Assembly (NCBI RefSeq): GCF_000283155.1
Contig: NW_004454195.1
Span: 11,674,673-11,738,672 of the forward strand
Length of the DNA stretch: 64,000 nt
Direction of reading: 5' to 3'
Origin: Ceratotherium simum simum
Taxonomy: Eukaryota; Chordata; Mammalia; Perissodactyla; Rhinocerotidae
The notes beneath the pieces are model-generated. The model was not told the origin of the DNA. It did not search any database and saw nothing but the letters and a program-made list of their open reading frames with translations. A program made the translations under genes and the position numbers. Shown piece after piece: positions 11,830 through 22,839 of the stretch (position 1 is the first letter of the stretch; the number at the start of each line of letters is the position of its first letter).

Positions 11830-12320
11830 ATTTTAGCAGAGTGAAATTTTTTGAAAGGACATTAGTTCATCACAGAAATGTTAGGCAGGCAGGGGAGGTA
11901 GGCTTGGAAAACTACAGGAACAAAGAAAGGCTTGGCAGCTGGAATCATGGTCCATATCACACCAGGAACCCAGCTGACGTGGATGGACCCTGTTACTTGC
12001 AATGGTGCTGGCACTGGACCATAGGTGCCATCGTTGGCATCACTGCCACCACAGCCCTTGGAAACTGAATATCGCTTCCCCCCACTGCCAGCATGGATTT
12101 GCCACCTTCCTCCTTCCTTGTGTACCAGGCCCAAGTGGTGTCCCTGGTTGGCCAAACTCAGGGGTGTGCCTATGCCTTCAGTGCAAAGGTTGCTGGGAAA
12201 GCAAGCCCTGGCTTGGCTCCCATTGTGGGAAGCTCTGCCTCCCGCCAAGACTCACATGGTGGGGAATTTCCCACATGGAACAAGAAGATTCAGGTGCCGG
12301 GCAGCCCCTGAAAATTGCAA
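11830..12320 (+). other. Open-frame-rich segment, possibly a decayed processed pseudogene
   Basis: Several overlapping plus-strand frames (11841-12068, 12002-12331, 12025-12363, 12093-12311) are open through a compositionally coding-like stretch. The pieces do not join in one frame: apparent frame changes fall near 12000 and 12068. I could not match any frame to a known protein, so the pseudogene idea is only a suspicion. It could equally be chance frames in GC-rich intron. Confidence 0.22.
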
Positions 12321-12599
12321 ATCTTCACTAACCCCGCCCCCCCATACACACACAAACACCTAATTATAGGTTACTTCTCTGTTTCTAACCATCGCCACCC
12401 TCCCACCACTCCCATACCTGTCACGGGCTTGGTCTAAAATGTGCAGACGATATAGGTGAAAGTGTTTTGTTAATGATTATCCTGACCTGCCTTGGATCTG
12501 GTTTGCCTCCTGGCCGTGGGAGGGGTTTATTGCTGTTGTTTTGAACTAAAGATTGTCTCACAGCTGATTGTATCCCTCTGCTTCCGGCTGAGGGGTGAG

Positions 12600-13450
12600 A
12601 GCCATTGTTTCTTTGTGAGGAAGCGTGGAGCATTGCGGTGCTTTCCTTTCCTGAGCAAGTTTTGGCCACGCCGAGGTGTTTCCCCCCCAGGGTCTGCATT
12701 CCTGGGCTTCACAGGGTGGTGGTAGCGTGGCCCCACTGTGGTGCTGCTGCTGGCAGAGTGCTTCTGGAAAGTGAGGCGTGCCGCAAGCCCGTTGCTGTCC
12801 AGTCCTGTTGCCAAGATGGCGATGCCCGCAAGCGGAAGGCTGGAGCCCTTGCAGGGCCTCCTTTATCCAGCTGTGGGAACCCAGTCCCCACAAGGGCCTG
12901 TTTCCCCAGCCGCTCTCCTTCCTGATAATATTCTTTCACTTGCCCTGGCCAGTTCACTGCCACAGATGTGGAGGAACCGGACATCTGCCGCTCAAGGACA
13001 CAACCGCTGTGGTTCTCCCACGTTGAGCCTCCGGCCCTTCTTGCTGTTCAGCTCTTCCCCCTTCAAGCGCTAACCAGCCTCTGCCTTCCCTCCACTGCCT
13101 TCCCAGATCACTTCTCAGCTCAGTGCTGGTGTCCAGGGGGGTCCAAAGAGTTTGGTTCTTTTGTTACCGAGCCCTAAGGGACCGGTGACAAATGGGTCCT
13201 TTTGCCCCCAGCCCTCGCGCCAATAGGAAGAGAACGGGTTTGGAATAACAGAGCAGAAACTTGACTCATTATCAGTGAATGGAAGAGGCAGAGCTCCTGC
13301 TCTAAAACACCTTCTCCCCGCAGGGAAGGTGAGCAAGGTTCTAATGGGACATGAAGGGGGAGGGGTCTCCCTGTTATGGCTCGGGGCGGGGCCATTTGGG
13401 GCATGCGCAGATCTTCCTTTCTTGCACACTGCACCTTGTGCGCATGGCAC
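12600..13450 (+). promoter_or_regulatory. CpG-enriched promoter-like block in the GFOD1 intron
   Basis: By eye this stretch has roughly 28 CpG dinucleotides in 850 bp, clearly more than the flanking intron. It contains CCAAGATGGCG (12811-12821, YY1-like), CCAAT (13219-13223), a GC box GGGGCGGGGC (13383-13392) and GCATGCGCAG (13401-13410, half of an NRF1-like site). A donor-like GGAAG|GTGAGCAAG has its GT at 13329-13330. Human GFOD1 is recalled to have a shorter isoform that starts at an internal methionine, which an intronic first exon could supply. No TATA box is seen. Confidence 0.35.
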
Positions 13451-13694
13451 CCCATTGCCATCTTGGGCTTTTCTGGTTTGGACAGGTTCTGCTGTTTGGC
13501 CTTCTGGCAGTGTTCTGCTTTGGTTCCTATAAGCAAGAACAACTTAAAAACAAAGCATTAGACATGGAAAATGTTTTAGGGACTTCCCTGGGTGACACTT
13601 TTATTGACACATTTGTTAGCTCCAAGGCTCAGTCATTTAATCCTGCTCCCACCCTTCCACTTGCAGGAATTCCCTAGATGGAAAATGGAAAATG

Positions 13695-13880
13695 TACAGC
13701 TTTGGGGTCACAGAACTGAATTTGCAGCTGGGACCTGCCACACATCTGTGATCTTGGGCAATCATAATCTCTCTAAACCTCAGTGCCCTATTCCAGACAA
13801 ATGAGGATAATGGTGCCAGTGTGATGCTTAACTGAGCAAATGGGAACCCCGGGCACCTAGGGGATACATAACAAGTTCAG
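13695..13880 (+). repeat. MIR SINE, diverged
   Basis: GAACTGAATTTGCAGCTGGGACC, TGTGATCTTGGGCAATCA, CTCTAAACCTCAGTGCCC and ACAAATGAGGATAATGGTGCC follow the order of the forward MIR. Confidence 0.6.
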
Positions 13881-14204
13881 CTGCCACCCTGCCCAGCACT
13901 ATTCCTATTACCACTGCCTACAGGGAGCCCTGAATTGGGGACACAATCTCCGTGGTAACCAGGAGACTAATAATAGGTTTTTAAATGCCTAAAGTACCTC
14001 ACTGAGTCTTTCTTTGTGATAGAGTAAAAACTACTGAAAGAACATAGAAACTAGGGGAGGTTTGAAAGGAATGTCAACACGTGTCTGAGGTGCTTTACTT
14101 CTGGAGAATACTTGAGAATCTTCCTCTTGGCAGGGCTTTCTAGGGCCCGCGTGCAAATGAGTGGACTGGGCTGCAGTGATTTTAAGATGACCTTCGCCTC
14201 CTGG

Positions 14205-14640
14205 TGTCACTCCTGTGATTAGTTATATGGCCAAAGGGAAATGATCTGGGTGGGCCTAATTTAATCACAGGAGCCTTTTAAAGACAGAGTTCTCTCCAGC
14301 TGGTGATAAAAGAGGAAGTCAGAGCGATTCCAAGTGTGAGGAGGATTGACTTCCACGTGCTGTTGTTGCTGGCCTGAAGATGGCATGGCACATGAGGACA
14401 ACCAGCAAAGAAACCAGCAGGGGACTTCAGGCCTATAGCCCCAAGGAACTGAATTCGGCCAACAATCTCATAAGCTTGAAGGATATTCTTCTCCAGAGTG
14501 GTTTTGTGAAACCCTAAGCAGAGACCCATCTGAGCCTGCCTGGACTTCTGATCTAGAAAACTGAAAGATAATAAATGGGTGTTGTGTTAAGTGGCTATGT
14601 TTGTGGTAGTTTGTTACAGCAGTAATAGAAAACTAATACA
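14205..14640 (+). mobile_element. MaLR-type LTR, partial
   Basis: The right part is typical: GTGGGCCTAATTTAATCACAGGAGCC, GAGGAAGTCAGAGCGATTC, ACTTCTGATCTAGAAAACTG, AGATAATAAATGGGTGTTG (poly(A) signal), and TTTGTTACAGCAGTAATAGAAAACTAATACA at the end. The 5' boundary is uncertain and appears internally deleted. Confidence 0.7.
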
Positions 14641-14829
14641 ACAAAGCAATAGGGACTGGTGGGGGCTGTGGAATACTGGAGATGCATGTGCCACCTAACT
14701 GTGGAAGCCACTATTCAGCTCCAACTGATTGTTGTCATACAAGAGGCTCTGGGGGAGGTAACCCAATGTTTCCGGATCTTTCCATTTTTTAAGAGAGCCC
14801 CAAAACTTAGACTGTGTGAAATATCCTGA

Positions 14830-15335
14830 TTCTTTTTTTTTTTTCAATTATTTTATTGAGGTCATGTTGGTTTATAACATTGTGTAGTTTCAGGTGTACA
14901 TTATTATATATCAGTTTCTGTATGGACTGCATCGTGGTCACCACCAATAGTCCAATTTTTATCCATCGCCATACATATATGCCACTTTACCCCTTTTGCC
15001 CACCCCCCACTCCCTTCCCCTCTGGTAACCACTAATCTGTTCTCCTTATCCATGTGTTTGTTTATCTTCCACATATGAGTGAAATCATACGGTGTTTGTC
15101 TTTCTCTGTCTGGCTTATTTCGCTTAACATAATACCCTCGAGGTCCATCCATGTTGTTGCAAATGGGATGATTTTGTATTTTTTTATCGCTGAGTAGTAT
15201 TCCATTGTATATATATACCACATCTTCTTTATCCATTCATTGCTCGAGGGACACTTGGGTTGCTTCCATGTCTTGGCTATTGTGAATAATGCTGCAATGA
15301 ACATAGGGGTGCATAAATCTCTTTGAATTGTTGAA
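14830..15335 (-). mobile_element. 5'-truncated L1, exact 12-bp TSD
   Basis: On the minus strand it reads the end of ORF2 (AALFTIAKTWKQPKCPSSNEW and ..[16 protein letters not shown]..) then the 3' UTR and a poly(A) tail at 14832-14844 (T-run on plus). The target-site duplication GAAATATCCTGA is perfect at 14818-14829 and 15336-15347, so the 506-bp insert is intact at both ends. The frame runs 15304 down to 15062 and is open, suggesting a fairly recent insertion. Confidence 0.93.
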
Positions 15336-15347
15336 GAAATATCCTGA

Positions 15348-16920
15348 ATCTTAAAAAACTCATCTGTTGGGTAAATATACCCATGATCCCTTCACTAAAC
15401 ATAATCCCTTTTGAATAGAGAGTTTCCTCCTCTTTTTTTTTTTTTGAGAAGTTGCCTAGTTTAAAGTCTGTTGTCTTCTATATATGCACAGTGAGGATGG
15501 TATTTCTCTTTAAAGTGTTGACTTGCAATTGACGATTAGGTACCGAGGTTTTGTGGGGGCTGTGGGAGATAACACGAGGCTCCCACTCTTTTAGATGTGT
15601 GATGAGAATTCACATCACACTCCGGAAGAGAAAGTACAGTTTTCTTTGTTTCTCTGCAGCCATCCTGATCACCATTCTAGGCCCATCCTTAGGTGGGTGG
15701 GTAGGGACTGGTTACAGTCCAATCCAGTAGTCTCACCTGACCCAATCATTTACATTTTCTTTTAAGCAGCTCAGTCTCTTTAGGTGACTCTGGTGGCCTA
15801 ATTGTTCAGCATTCTGCCCTTTGCCCCTCCACTCCAGGAGGTAGCTGCTTCTGTGGGGAAAGTGTGGCTAATGTTCCCTAGATCCAGGTTGTATTCCTCG
15901 AATCCCGGCTTGTCCAGGGGCCCTCTCACACCTCCCTGCCCCTCACACTTGGGTCTTTATGTGCCAGCTACAGGCAGGGAAGGGCTGCCTCAGGCCACCC
16001 ACCTGGGAAGCTTGCCACTAGCCTGGAAGGTCTCTGGCTCCTGCATACCTACCTGCTGTTCCCGGATACCTCCCCCCTTGGTCTTCCCTGGGCTAGATGT
16101 GGCAAGATTTTCTTTTCTCTCCTGGGGAATGCCCAGGCTGGCAGGAGCTGGCTAGTGACTTCCCAACATCATATCCTCATTCTCAACATGTATAAGCCAT
16201 TGTGATGGAGATGTGTGGGATTTACCAATAAGGAAACCGAAAATGAAAATTGTTTCGGGAGTACCATTCCCCCTTACAGATGTTATGGGCTCGATTAGAT
16301 GATACTGAGGCACATGAAGCAATCTGAGAAAATTGAACTACTGGTAGGGATTCCTGTGCAAAAGCAGGGCTCAGACCACAGGCCTGAGTAGTGGGGGAGA
16401 GTCCATAAAAGGGTTGGTGGGATGGGGCTGGCCTTAAGGGTAGGCTGGATATACACAGAAAAGCACTTGAACATCTAATTCCGTTCAATATCAGGTCCCA
16501 GCAGTATTAGCTGTGCTGACTTCCTCTCTTTGGTTGTCCCATTTCAGGGCTCACTGACAGCTTCGGGGGCCTTGACAAAAGGAGCTGAATGTGGGTCACC
16601 CTGACCCATTTCCATCTCAAGTTTGAAATTAGAATGGAAACTCAATCAGGTTGCTCTGGGGCTTTTGGTGGTCACCTAGCTGAGCACAAGGCACCCCACC
16701 GCCCACCGCCCTGGTTTCTATGCTCACGCACCAGTCAGTCACTTGACTCTCCTCAGGGCCCTCCTGCGGCGCCGTGTGGTGCAGGCATTGCACACCATGC
16801 ACAGGCATGTGGAGCCAGCCAGAACAGGAGCACGCATTGGGGAGGTGGATGTCGTCTCTGGGTGTTGTATACACTTTAGATATGGGTGCAAAGAGTAACC
16901 TAGCCAGCCTTAAGACAAGG
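15348..16920. other. Intronic sequence, no recognised element
   Basis: No supported gene or named repeat. Open frames at 15802-16155, 16222-16488 and 16589-16879 show no known domain. Confidence 0.45.
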
Positions 16921-16924
16921 GTGT

Positions 16925-17195
16925 CCAGAAGGCAGGCAGAGTGCAGAGGTTAACCCCAGGCTTGCTATGGAGCCAGGCAATCAGAATTCAACTACTCATT
17001 GAATTGTGGAGCTGTGAGCACGTTGCTGACCCTCTCAGAGGCTCAGTTTCCACATCTGTAAGATGGGGACAGTATTAGGACTTGCCTCAGGGGGTTGTGT
17101 AGACTGAAAAATGGAAGTGGATGTAAAATGCTCAGCCTCTTCTGGCACAAAGTGAGTGCTCCATACATGGTGGTTGTTGCTGTTTTAAATTATGT
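16925..17195 (+). repeat. MIR SINE
   Basis: Long forward copy: AGTGCAGAGGTTAACCCC, ATGGAGCCAGGCAATCAGAATTC, AGGCTCAGTTTCCACATCTGTAAGATGGGG, and GTGAGTGCTCCATACATGG. Confidence 0.8.
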
Positions 17196-17823
17196 CATTA
17201 TTATTGTGAACGGATCAGATTAGTGGTTTGAGTTGGGAAGTTGTTCATCAGGAACTCTCATGGGGATTGAAGAGGAGGGATTTAAGCTCTCCAGAGGGGT
17301 TCTCCTCCCAGTTTATGTGGAGGAAGGGCCAGAGGGCAGAGAGCGGGGTTAGACAAGTTGTCCCTGCTGATGCTGCCACTTGTCTTGCACTTTCTAAGCT
17401 GAGAGAAAACACGTGCCTGTGTGTTGGGGGGGCAGGGAGGAGTTATGGAGGGGGGAAATAAAGGAAGAAAGAGACAGAGCTGGACTAAATGGAGTGTTGC
17501 AGAGAGTGAAACTGACCAAATGCCGGCATCCCAGGGGACAGAGAAGGAGCAATTAGAACTAGTCCTGTCTGTTCAGACAGGTTAAAACCAGAGGTTTGTC
17601 TTTGACCTGCTTTTGTTTCCCCTTCACTCTAAACTCCAGTTCTGTTTGATCTTCTTTGAATCAGAGACTCTTTTAAGACTAACAATCCTCTCCCTCAGAA
17701 AATTGAACATCAGGATATATACATGCAATTTTTGTCAACAGTCCAATTTTAGTGGTTTCTCAGATCTCAAGTTCGATACCCTTGTTTTAGACCATTTTCT
17801 AAATGGGACCTGAAGCTTCTGAA
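17196..17823. other. Intronic sequence, no recognised element
   Basis: No gene or named repeat seen. It runs up to the 5' TSD of the next ERE. Confidence 0.45.
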
Positions 17824-17840
17824 TGAATAGGAAAACTCTT

Positions 17841-18340
17841 TTTTTTTTTNNNNNNNNNNNNNNNNNNNNNNNNNNNNNNNNNNNNNNNNNNNNNNNNNNN
17901 NNNNNNNNNNNNNNNNNNNNNNNNNNNNNNNNNNNNNNNNNNNNNNNNNATGGTCTCACTGTCGGAAAATTTAGAATTGGACTATGTCTTTTTTTTTTTT
18001 TTGTGTGAGGAAGATCAGCCCTGAGCTAACATCCATGCTAATCCTCCTCCTTTTGCTGAGGAAGACCGGCTCTGAGCTAACATCTATTGCCGATCCTCCT
18101 CCTTTTGCTGAGGAAGACCGGCTCTGAGCTAACATCTATTGCCGATCCTCCTCCTTTTTTTCCCCCAAAGCCCCAGTAGATAGTTGTACGTCATAGCTGC
18201 ACATCCTTCTAGTTGCTGTACGTGGGACGCAGCCTCAGCATGGCCGGAGAGGCGGTACGTTGGTGCGCACCCGGGATCTGAACCCGGGCCACCAGAAGCA
18301 GAGCGCGCGCACTTAACCACTAAGCCACGGGGCCGGCCCT
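17841..18340 (-). mobile_element. ERE SINE with internal tandem units and an N gap
   Basis: The 5' end (GGCCGGCC) is at the right. Reading leftward on the minus strand come the tRNA-like head with A- and B-box-like sequences, the CAGCAACTAGAAGGATG body, then tandem copies of an about 50-bp unit carrying GAGGAAGACCGGCTCTGAGC (about 18057-18160), then a T-run (poly(A) on minus) at 17988-18002. The TSD GAATAGGAAAACTCTT is at 17825-17840 and 18341-18356. Between the left TSD and the SINE tail lie a T-run, 100 Ns and about 39 bp of unrelated sequence (17950-17988). Confidence 0.85.
17850..17949. other. Assembly gap (100 N)
   Basis: Exactly 100 Ns, the conventional length for a gap of unknown size, placed directly after a T-run at 17839-17849. 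Confidence 0.98.
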
Positions 18341-18356
18341 GAATAGGAAAACTCTT

Positions 18357-18640
18357 ACACATACCTTAGAATCCTGCTCAAATGTCACCTCTGCAGCAGA
18401 GCTTTCTACCACACCCAAATCAGTTGGGCAGCCCCTCCTTCGTGCTCTCATTGTTAATTAATTAATTAATTTCCTCTGTTAGATCCTCTAATCTATGAAA
18501 TCTCATAATCTATTAGATCCCACAATCACTCATTTCGTGGTTAGTCTCCTCTACTAGACTGTGAGTTCCCGTTCACTTTCCTTACTCATTTTTTGGTCCC
18601 AGTGCCTAGCACAGAAATGTTGATGGAACGGAGTATAAAG
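18357..18640 (+). mobile_element. L2 LINE 3'-end fragment
   Basis: The wording CTGCTCAAATGTCACCTCTGCAG, TACTAGACTGTGAGTTCC and GTCCCAGTGCCTAGCACAG follows the L2 3' end. A (TTAA)n patch is at about 18450-18471. Confidence 0.7.
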
Positions 18641-21340
18641 AGTTCCCTGCTTGAAATGCAGAGAAAGCCCTCTCTACCCTTTTGTGAATAGGAGGAAAAA
18701 CTAGGAACCTGTATCTGATGGGACTTCCTGTGGGAGCTCTGCCATTCTGCCTGGACAGCTGCTAGCCAGCCTGCAGGACCAGCATCCGTTTTGGCTTCCA
18801 GAAGATAAGGGGCTGTCAACACAAGTGGAATAATAGGGAACAAATGGTGGGAAAGGAGCATTCGCCTCATAGATTTCCACCATTGATTAGATAAGGGAGT
18901 ATGTAATTAGAAATGTGCTGGCAGGGAGGGATGCTTTGAAGTTCCTGGCTGATTATGCTAGGGAACGGCTCTGGTATCTGGGTGCCCATGTGGCAGCCGT
19001 ACCCCAGGTACTGAGGGATAACCTACCTGATCAAGGGCAGGAAAGGGCAGCTGCTCTGTGGGACAGCAGAGAGCATGTGTTTTTCCCTAGAAGTGTCAAT
19101 GGGAAGCCCCTTGCCCTGACTCCTGGGGGGCCCATTTGGATGGAGTATCAGCCCCCACAAAAGCTCTGGTCTCTGGAAAAAATATTGGCGGGTCCTCAGC
19201 CCTAGCTTGGAGATCTTGAGCTTGGAGGATGTGAGGAGAGCTGCTGCCTGAAGGTGGCTTTAGGTTCTATTGGTTGGAAACTCCTTCCCTGTAGCACTAA
19301 TTCCTCATGAGGGCTGTGGATATTTTGGCTCAGTTACAGAGAACACACTCAGCAGGCTTTGGATGAAGCCAGTTTTCCATTTCCCCATGAGGGATCCTAG
19401 TAGGGCAGTAAAGCTCCTTCTGAAATTACTTGATTTAAAAGCTTCTGACAAACAGCAGGCACGCTGCCTTGCACACTGCACTTTTCACCCTTCAGAAGTT
19501 TCCCATCGACCTTATTTTCTCCCCAACTTCAGCTCCGTGACGTAGGTGACAAGGTATTAGTCCCACCATTTTATAGACAGGGAGCTCTCACTTATTTGCT
19601 GATGAGGGGTTCTCGTCTTGAAAAATTGAGTTGGTTCCAGCCCAAAGGCCCCCAAAAGACCCAGCCTAAGCTCTTTGTCCTCACGCAAAGGGGTAAAGGG
19701 TCTACGTGGAGGCAGGTTATGAAGACTTCCCCAGAATGCCAGGCCTGTCCCCATGTGTTCTCTGCCGCCCACCCTAGTCACACTGTACCGCCTCGACAAA
19801 TGTGGCAAGATTCCAAGACATCCATTCCTGGGTGCAGCAACAGATGCCTCGGTGGAGCGAGCTGAGCGTCGGGGGGTGGTATAATGGCTCACAGTCCCTG
19901 GGGGGAAGCAGCAGGGTGACCACCATCCGCCACAGCCCCTGAGTGCTCAGAATCTCCCACTGTTCTTCCACGTCATTGTGAGCACAAGTGGGCTTTGCTG
20001 CAACTTTCTAACTGCTCAGGAAATGTTTGGAGCTTAGCAGAACACAAAACACTTTTTCTCAGACTTAGTATTTTTCCCCACTTTCCATTTTGCACTGCCT
20101 GTTTATTTGGAGCAAAATCAAGTCCACATGTTTCAAGTCTGTTGGCTTGATTCTCGGCAGCATGATTTTCTCTAAGATTGTTTGAGGTCCTAAAGTTGGG
20201 ATCTTTTGCCTTAGAAGGAGGACATCTTGCCACTAGAGAATATGAACCCTAAACCTAAAGGAAGTGTGTTTTGCATAGTGCTCTGACAGATGTGTGGATG
20301 CAGGCGGCAGAGATGGCCCTCCCATCCTTTTGGTAAAGTTGTCCATCCAGGAGTGAGAAAGCACAGACCTCCCTCTTAGGGAGTGACAAAGCACAGACTG
20401 TCTCCGCAGAGCAGAGACCAGGGTTGTATTTTTGCCTCAGGGTTCTCCTTAGGAATCAGTCATGGCTGTGTTGGGGGCAAGCTGGTAAGGGGCCTCTGCC
20501 TCTCCCTGAACTCTTCAGTTTCTTTCCCTGGTGGAATCTGTTTACTTTCATATCAAAGGAATGTCAGAGCCACATGCTTAGGGAGGGGTACCTCTACTTA
20601 TTATTTTTTCTCCAGCACAAAATAGAGAGAGAGGGCTTTTTTCTGAAGAGCTCATTCTAGTACTTTCTCTGGAGGTGGCAAGCAAAGCATTGTGCTAAGA
20701 CACATGAAAATCGTCAAGACACCAAAGACCTGTCGTATTCGTGGAGAGCCAGACCCAAAGCCCAGGCTGACGGGTGATTTGGAAAGCAGGCATCTGTCTG
20801 CTTTCTCCGGGAGAAATCCCAGCATATATTCAATGGCATGTGACACACCCAGGATTGTGGGCTGTGTCAACTGTATGCCCAGACAATGCAGCTCCCTTTA
20901 CATTGAATGTGATTTTAGAGGTGATGGAATGCTCTGTGCCAGACTAATCCCTCTACACACGCACCTACACATACACACACACACACACACACACAGGGTC
21001 TGAAGAAATTTACAGTCAGAATCGTATTCCTTTAGCCTAAGCCCTTGATTCTTGTTAAACTGCTAAGAACCTTGACATTTCAGGTTCTGGGCATTTTGGT
21101 AGTACAGATTTTTGTGGGGAAAAGCTGAGAAGGGGACCTGAGGATCTCGGGGGGATCCCAGAGTAGGCTTTGCAGAAGCCCCACTAAGAGGTAGAGTTGA
21201 AGAAAGACTGTCCCGAATAGAGAGAAAACAAACTTTGCTTTACAAATCTGTGAAGGGCTGCTAGCTCTGCATTTGGGGTTCCTTTTAAAACTGGAAGCAT
21301 TCTTTTGTATTTAATAATATGTCGTAAGGGCTTCAAGAGT
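18641..21340. other. Intronic sequence, no recognised element
   Basis: No gene or named repeat. The open frame 18915-19205 (plus, 96 codons) matches nothing I know. A (CA)n microsatellite is at about 20971-20995. Confidence 0.4.
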
Positions 21341-21344
21341 TATC

Positions 21345-21500
21345 TTACAGTTTACAATGGAGATGCCTGTTCCTCAGAACCTGAGGGGACCATGCATGGG
21401 CTTGGGATGTGGGTAAGGTTTTGTGTGTATGTGTGTGAATTGCATCTTCTGGAAAGAGTCCATAGCTTTCACCAGAATCATAAAGAGGTCTTGAGGAATT
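21345..21500 (+). repeat. Unnamed dispersed repeat, copy 1 (hAT-like)
   Basis: It aligns by eye with 22670-22830: both have a GCCTG.T.CTCAGAACC opening, a CATGCATG motif, a T/G-rich middle, then CTGGA(A/G)AGAG(TC)CATAGCTTTCA(C/T)CAGAATC. Probably an ancient DNA-transposon relic; the name is not certain. Confidence 0.55.
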
Positions 21501-21720
21501 AGAGCAAGAAGACCTCGCGATGTAGCCTGAGCCTCTGAAGCATTCCAAGTTCAGGGTCAGTGGAGCTTTCAGCAGTTCACTGGGGCACAGGAACTGGCAC
21601 CGGTCCATTAGCTCTGGGATCTGCCTGCCTGCCCTAGACTTTGGAGGCCCTCCTACCATCACGTGAGCACTGTCCTTCAAAGGTCTTCATGTCTCCTTTG
21701 TGCTTAAAAAAGAAAAACTA

Positions 21721-21966
21721 TGGGCCGGCTCGGTGGCATAGCAGTTAAGTTCCCATGCTCCGCTTCAATGGCCCGGGGTTCACGGGTTCGGATCCCGGGT
21801 GTGGACCTATGCACCACTTATCAAACCATGCTGTGTCGGCGTCTCATATAAAGTAGAGGAAGATGGGCACAGATGTTAGCCCAGAGCCAATCTTCCTTGG
21901 CAAAAAAGAGGAGGATTGGCAACAGATGTTAACTCAGAGCTAATCTTCCTCAGAAAAAAAAAAAAG
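21721..21966 (+). mobile_element. ERE SINE (with 12-bp TSD)
   Basis: Starts TGGGCCGGCTCGGTGGCATAG, has a B-box-like GGGTTCGGATCCC, the AGTAGAGGAAGATGGGCAC module and two GGATTGGCAACAGATGTTA-type units. TSD AAAGAAAAACTA at 21709-21720 and 21967-21978. Confidence 0.93.
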
Positions 21967-21979
21967 AAAGAAAAACTAA

Positions 21980-22430
21980 TGTTTTCTCTGATTATAAAAG
22001 TAGGAACTTAGAAAATACGGAAAAATGTAGTGAAGAAAATAAAAATCAGTCAAATCCTACTAATCAATTAACCACTGTAAATATTTTGAGGTGTCCCCTT
22101 CTAGGTTTTTTCTTTCTTTTTTTTTTTTAAGAGAGAGTTGAGATCATAGTATGTCTATGAGTAGAGCCCTTTTCACTTCACATTACATCATAATCATCTT
22201 GCTTGCCATTAGAAAGTCTTTATAAACATCATTTTCCATGGCGGCACAATATTCCATTATATGGCTGTACTACAGCTTGCTTACCCGTTCTGCTATTGTT
22301 GGGCAGTTGCATTGTTCCCAGTTTTTCACTTTAATAAATAATGCAGTGAGAACCATCTTTGGGCAAGCGGCTGTGCTTACACTTCAGATGATTTCTTTAT
22401 GATAGATTCCTAGAAGTCTCTTTTGACTTT
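21980..22430. mobile_element. Ancient L1M-type 3'-end sequence
   Basis: TTATAAAAGTAGGAACTTAGAAAATACGG, AATATTTTGAGGTGTCC, TGGCGGCACAATATTCCATTATATGG and CCCAGTTTTTCACTTTAATAAATAATGC are typical of old L1 3' ends. Orientation not fixed. Confidence 0.55.
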
Positions 22431-22669
22431 TGAAGATATTGTGTGTTAAGATGTTACTGAGACCCATCTATAAAGTGCAGACATTGAAAAGGACTGTGGG
22501 CAGAGAGCTGGGGCCAGGCAACAATGCTCACTGGGTTCCTGCCACACACACAACATGCCTCTAGATGCTGTGTGCATTAAGGAGATACTTAAGATATTAG
22601 AAGATCCAGCCTTTATCCTTGAGGAACTTGTATAGTGTGGAATCACAACATACATAAATAGCCTAAAGG

Positions 22670-22830
22670 AAGAGGTGCCTGTATCTCAGAACCATGGGGG
22701 AGTCATGCATGAGTTTCAGGATGCAATAGAGTTGTGTGTGTATATCCCTATTGCATTTTCTGGAGAGAGAGTCTATAGCTTTCATCAGAATCTTTTCATC
22801 TACAGAACTTCAAAGCATCACCCATTCAGT
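22670..22830 (+). repeat. Unnamed dispersed repeat, copy 2 (hAT-like)
   Basis: Partner of the copy at 21345-21500, sharing the CTCAGAACC opening and the CATTTTCTGGAGAGAGAGTC and TAGCTTTCATCAGAATC blocks. A weaker third relative may lie at about 29030-29150. Confidence 0.5.
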
Positions 22831-22839
22831 AATTGTCTT

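Noticed and set aside
12002..13677. Dense overlapping frames as a possible gene cluster
   Set aside because: Frames overlap in several registers on both strands with no recognised product; GC-rich intron explains it. Kept only as a regulatory candidate.
17735..18008. Frames that cross the N gap
   Set aside because: The unknown bases translate as X and hide stops; they cannot be evidence of a gene.
18000..18165. CRISPR-like array from repeated units
   Set aside because: The repeats touch without spacers and belong to a SINE in a mammalian genome.
18915..19205. 96-codon frame
   Set aside because: It reads like a normal protein but I recognise no family, and there are no splice or expression signs.
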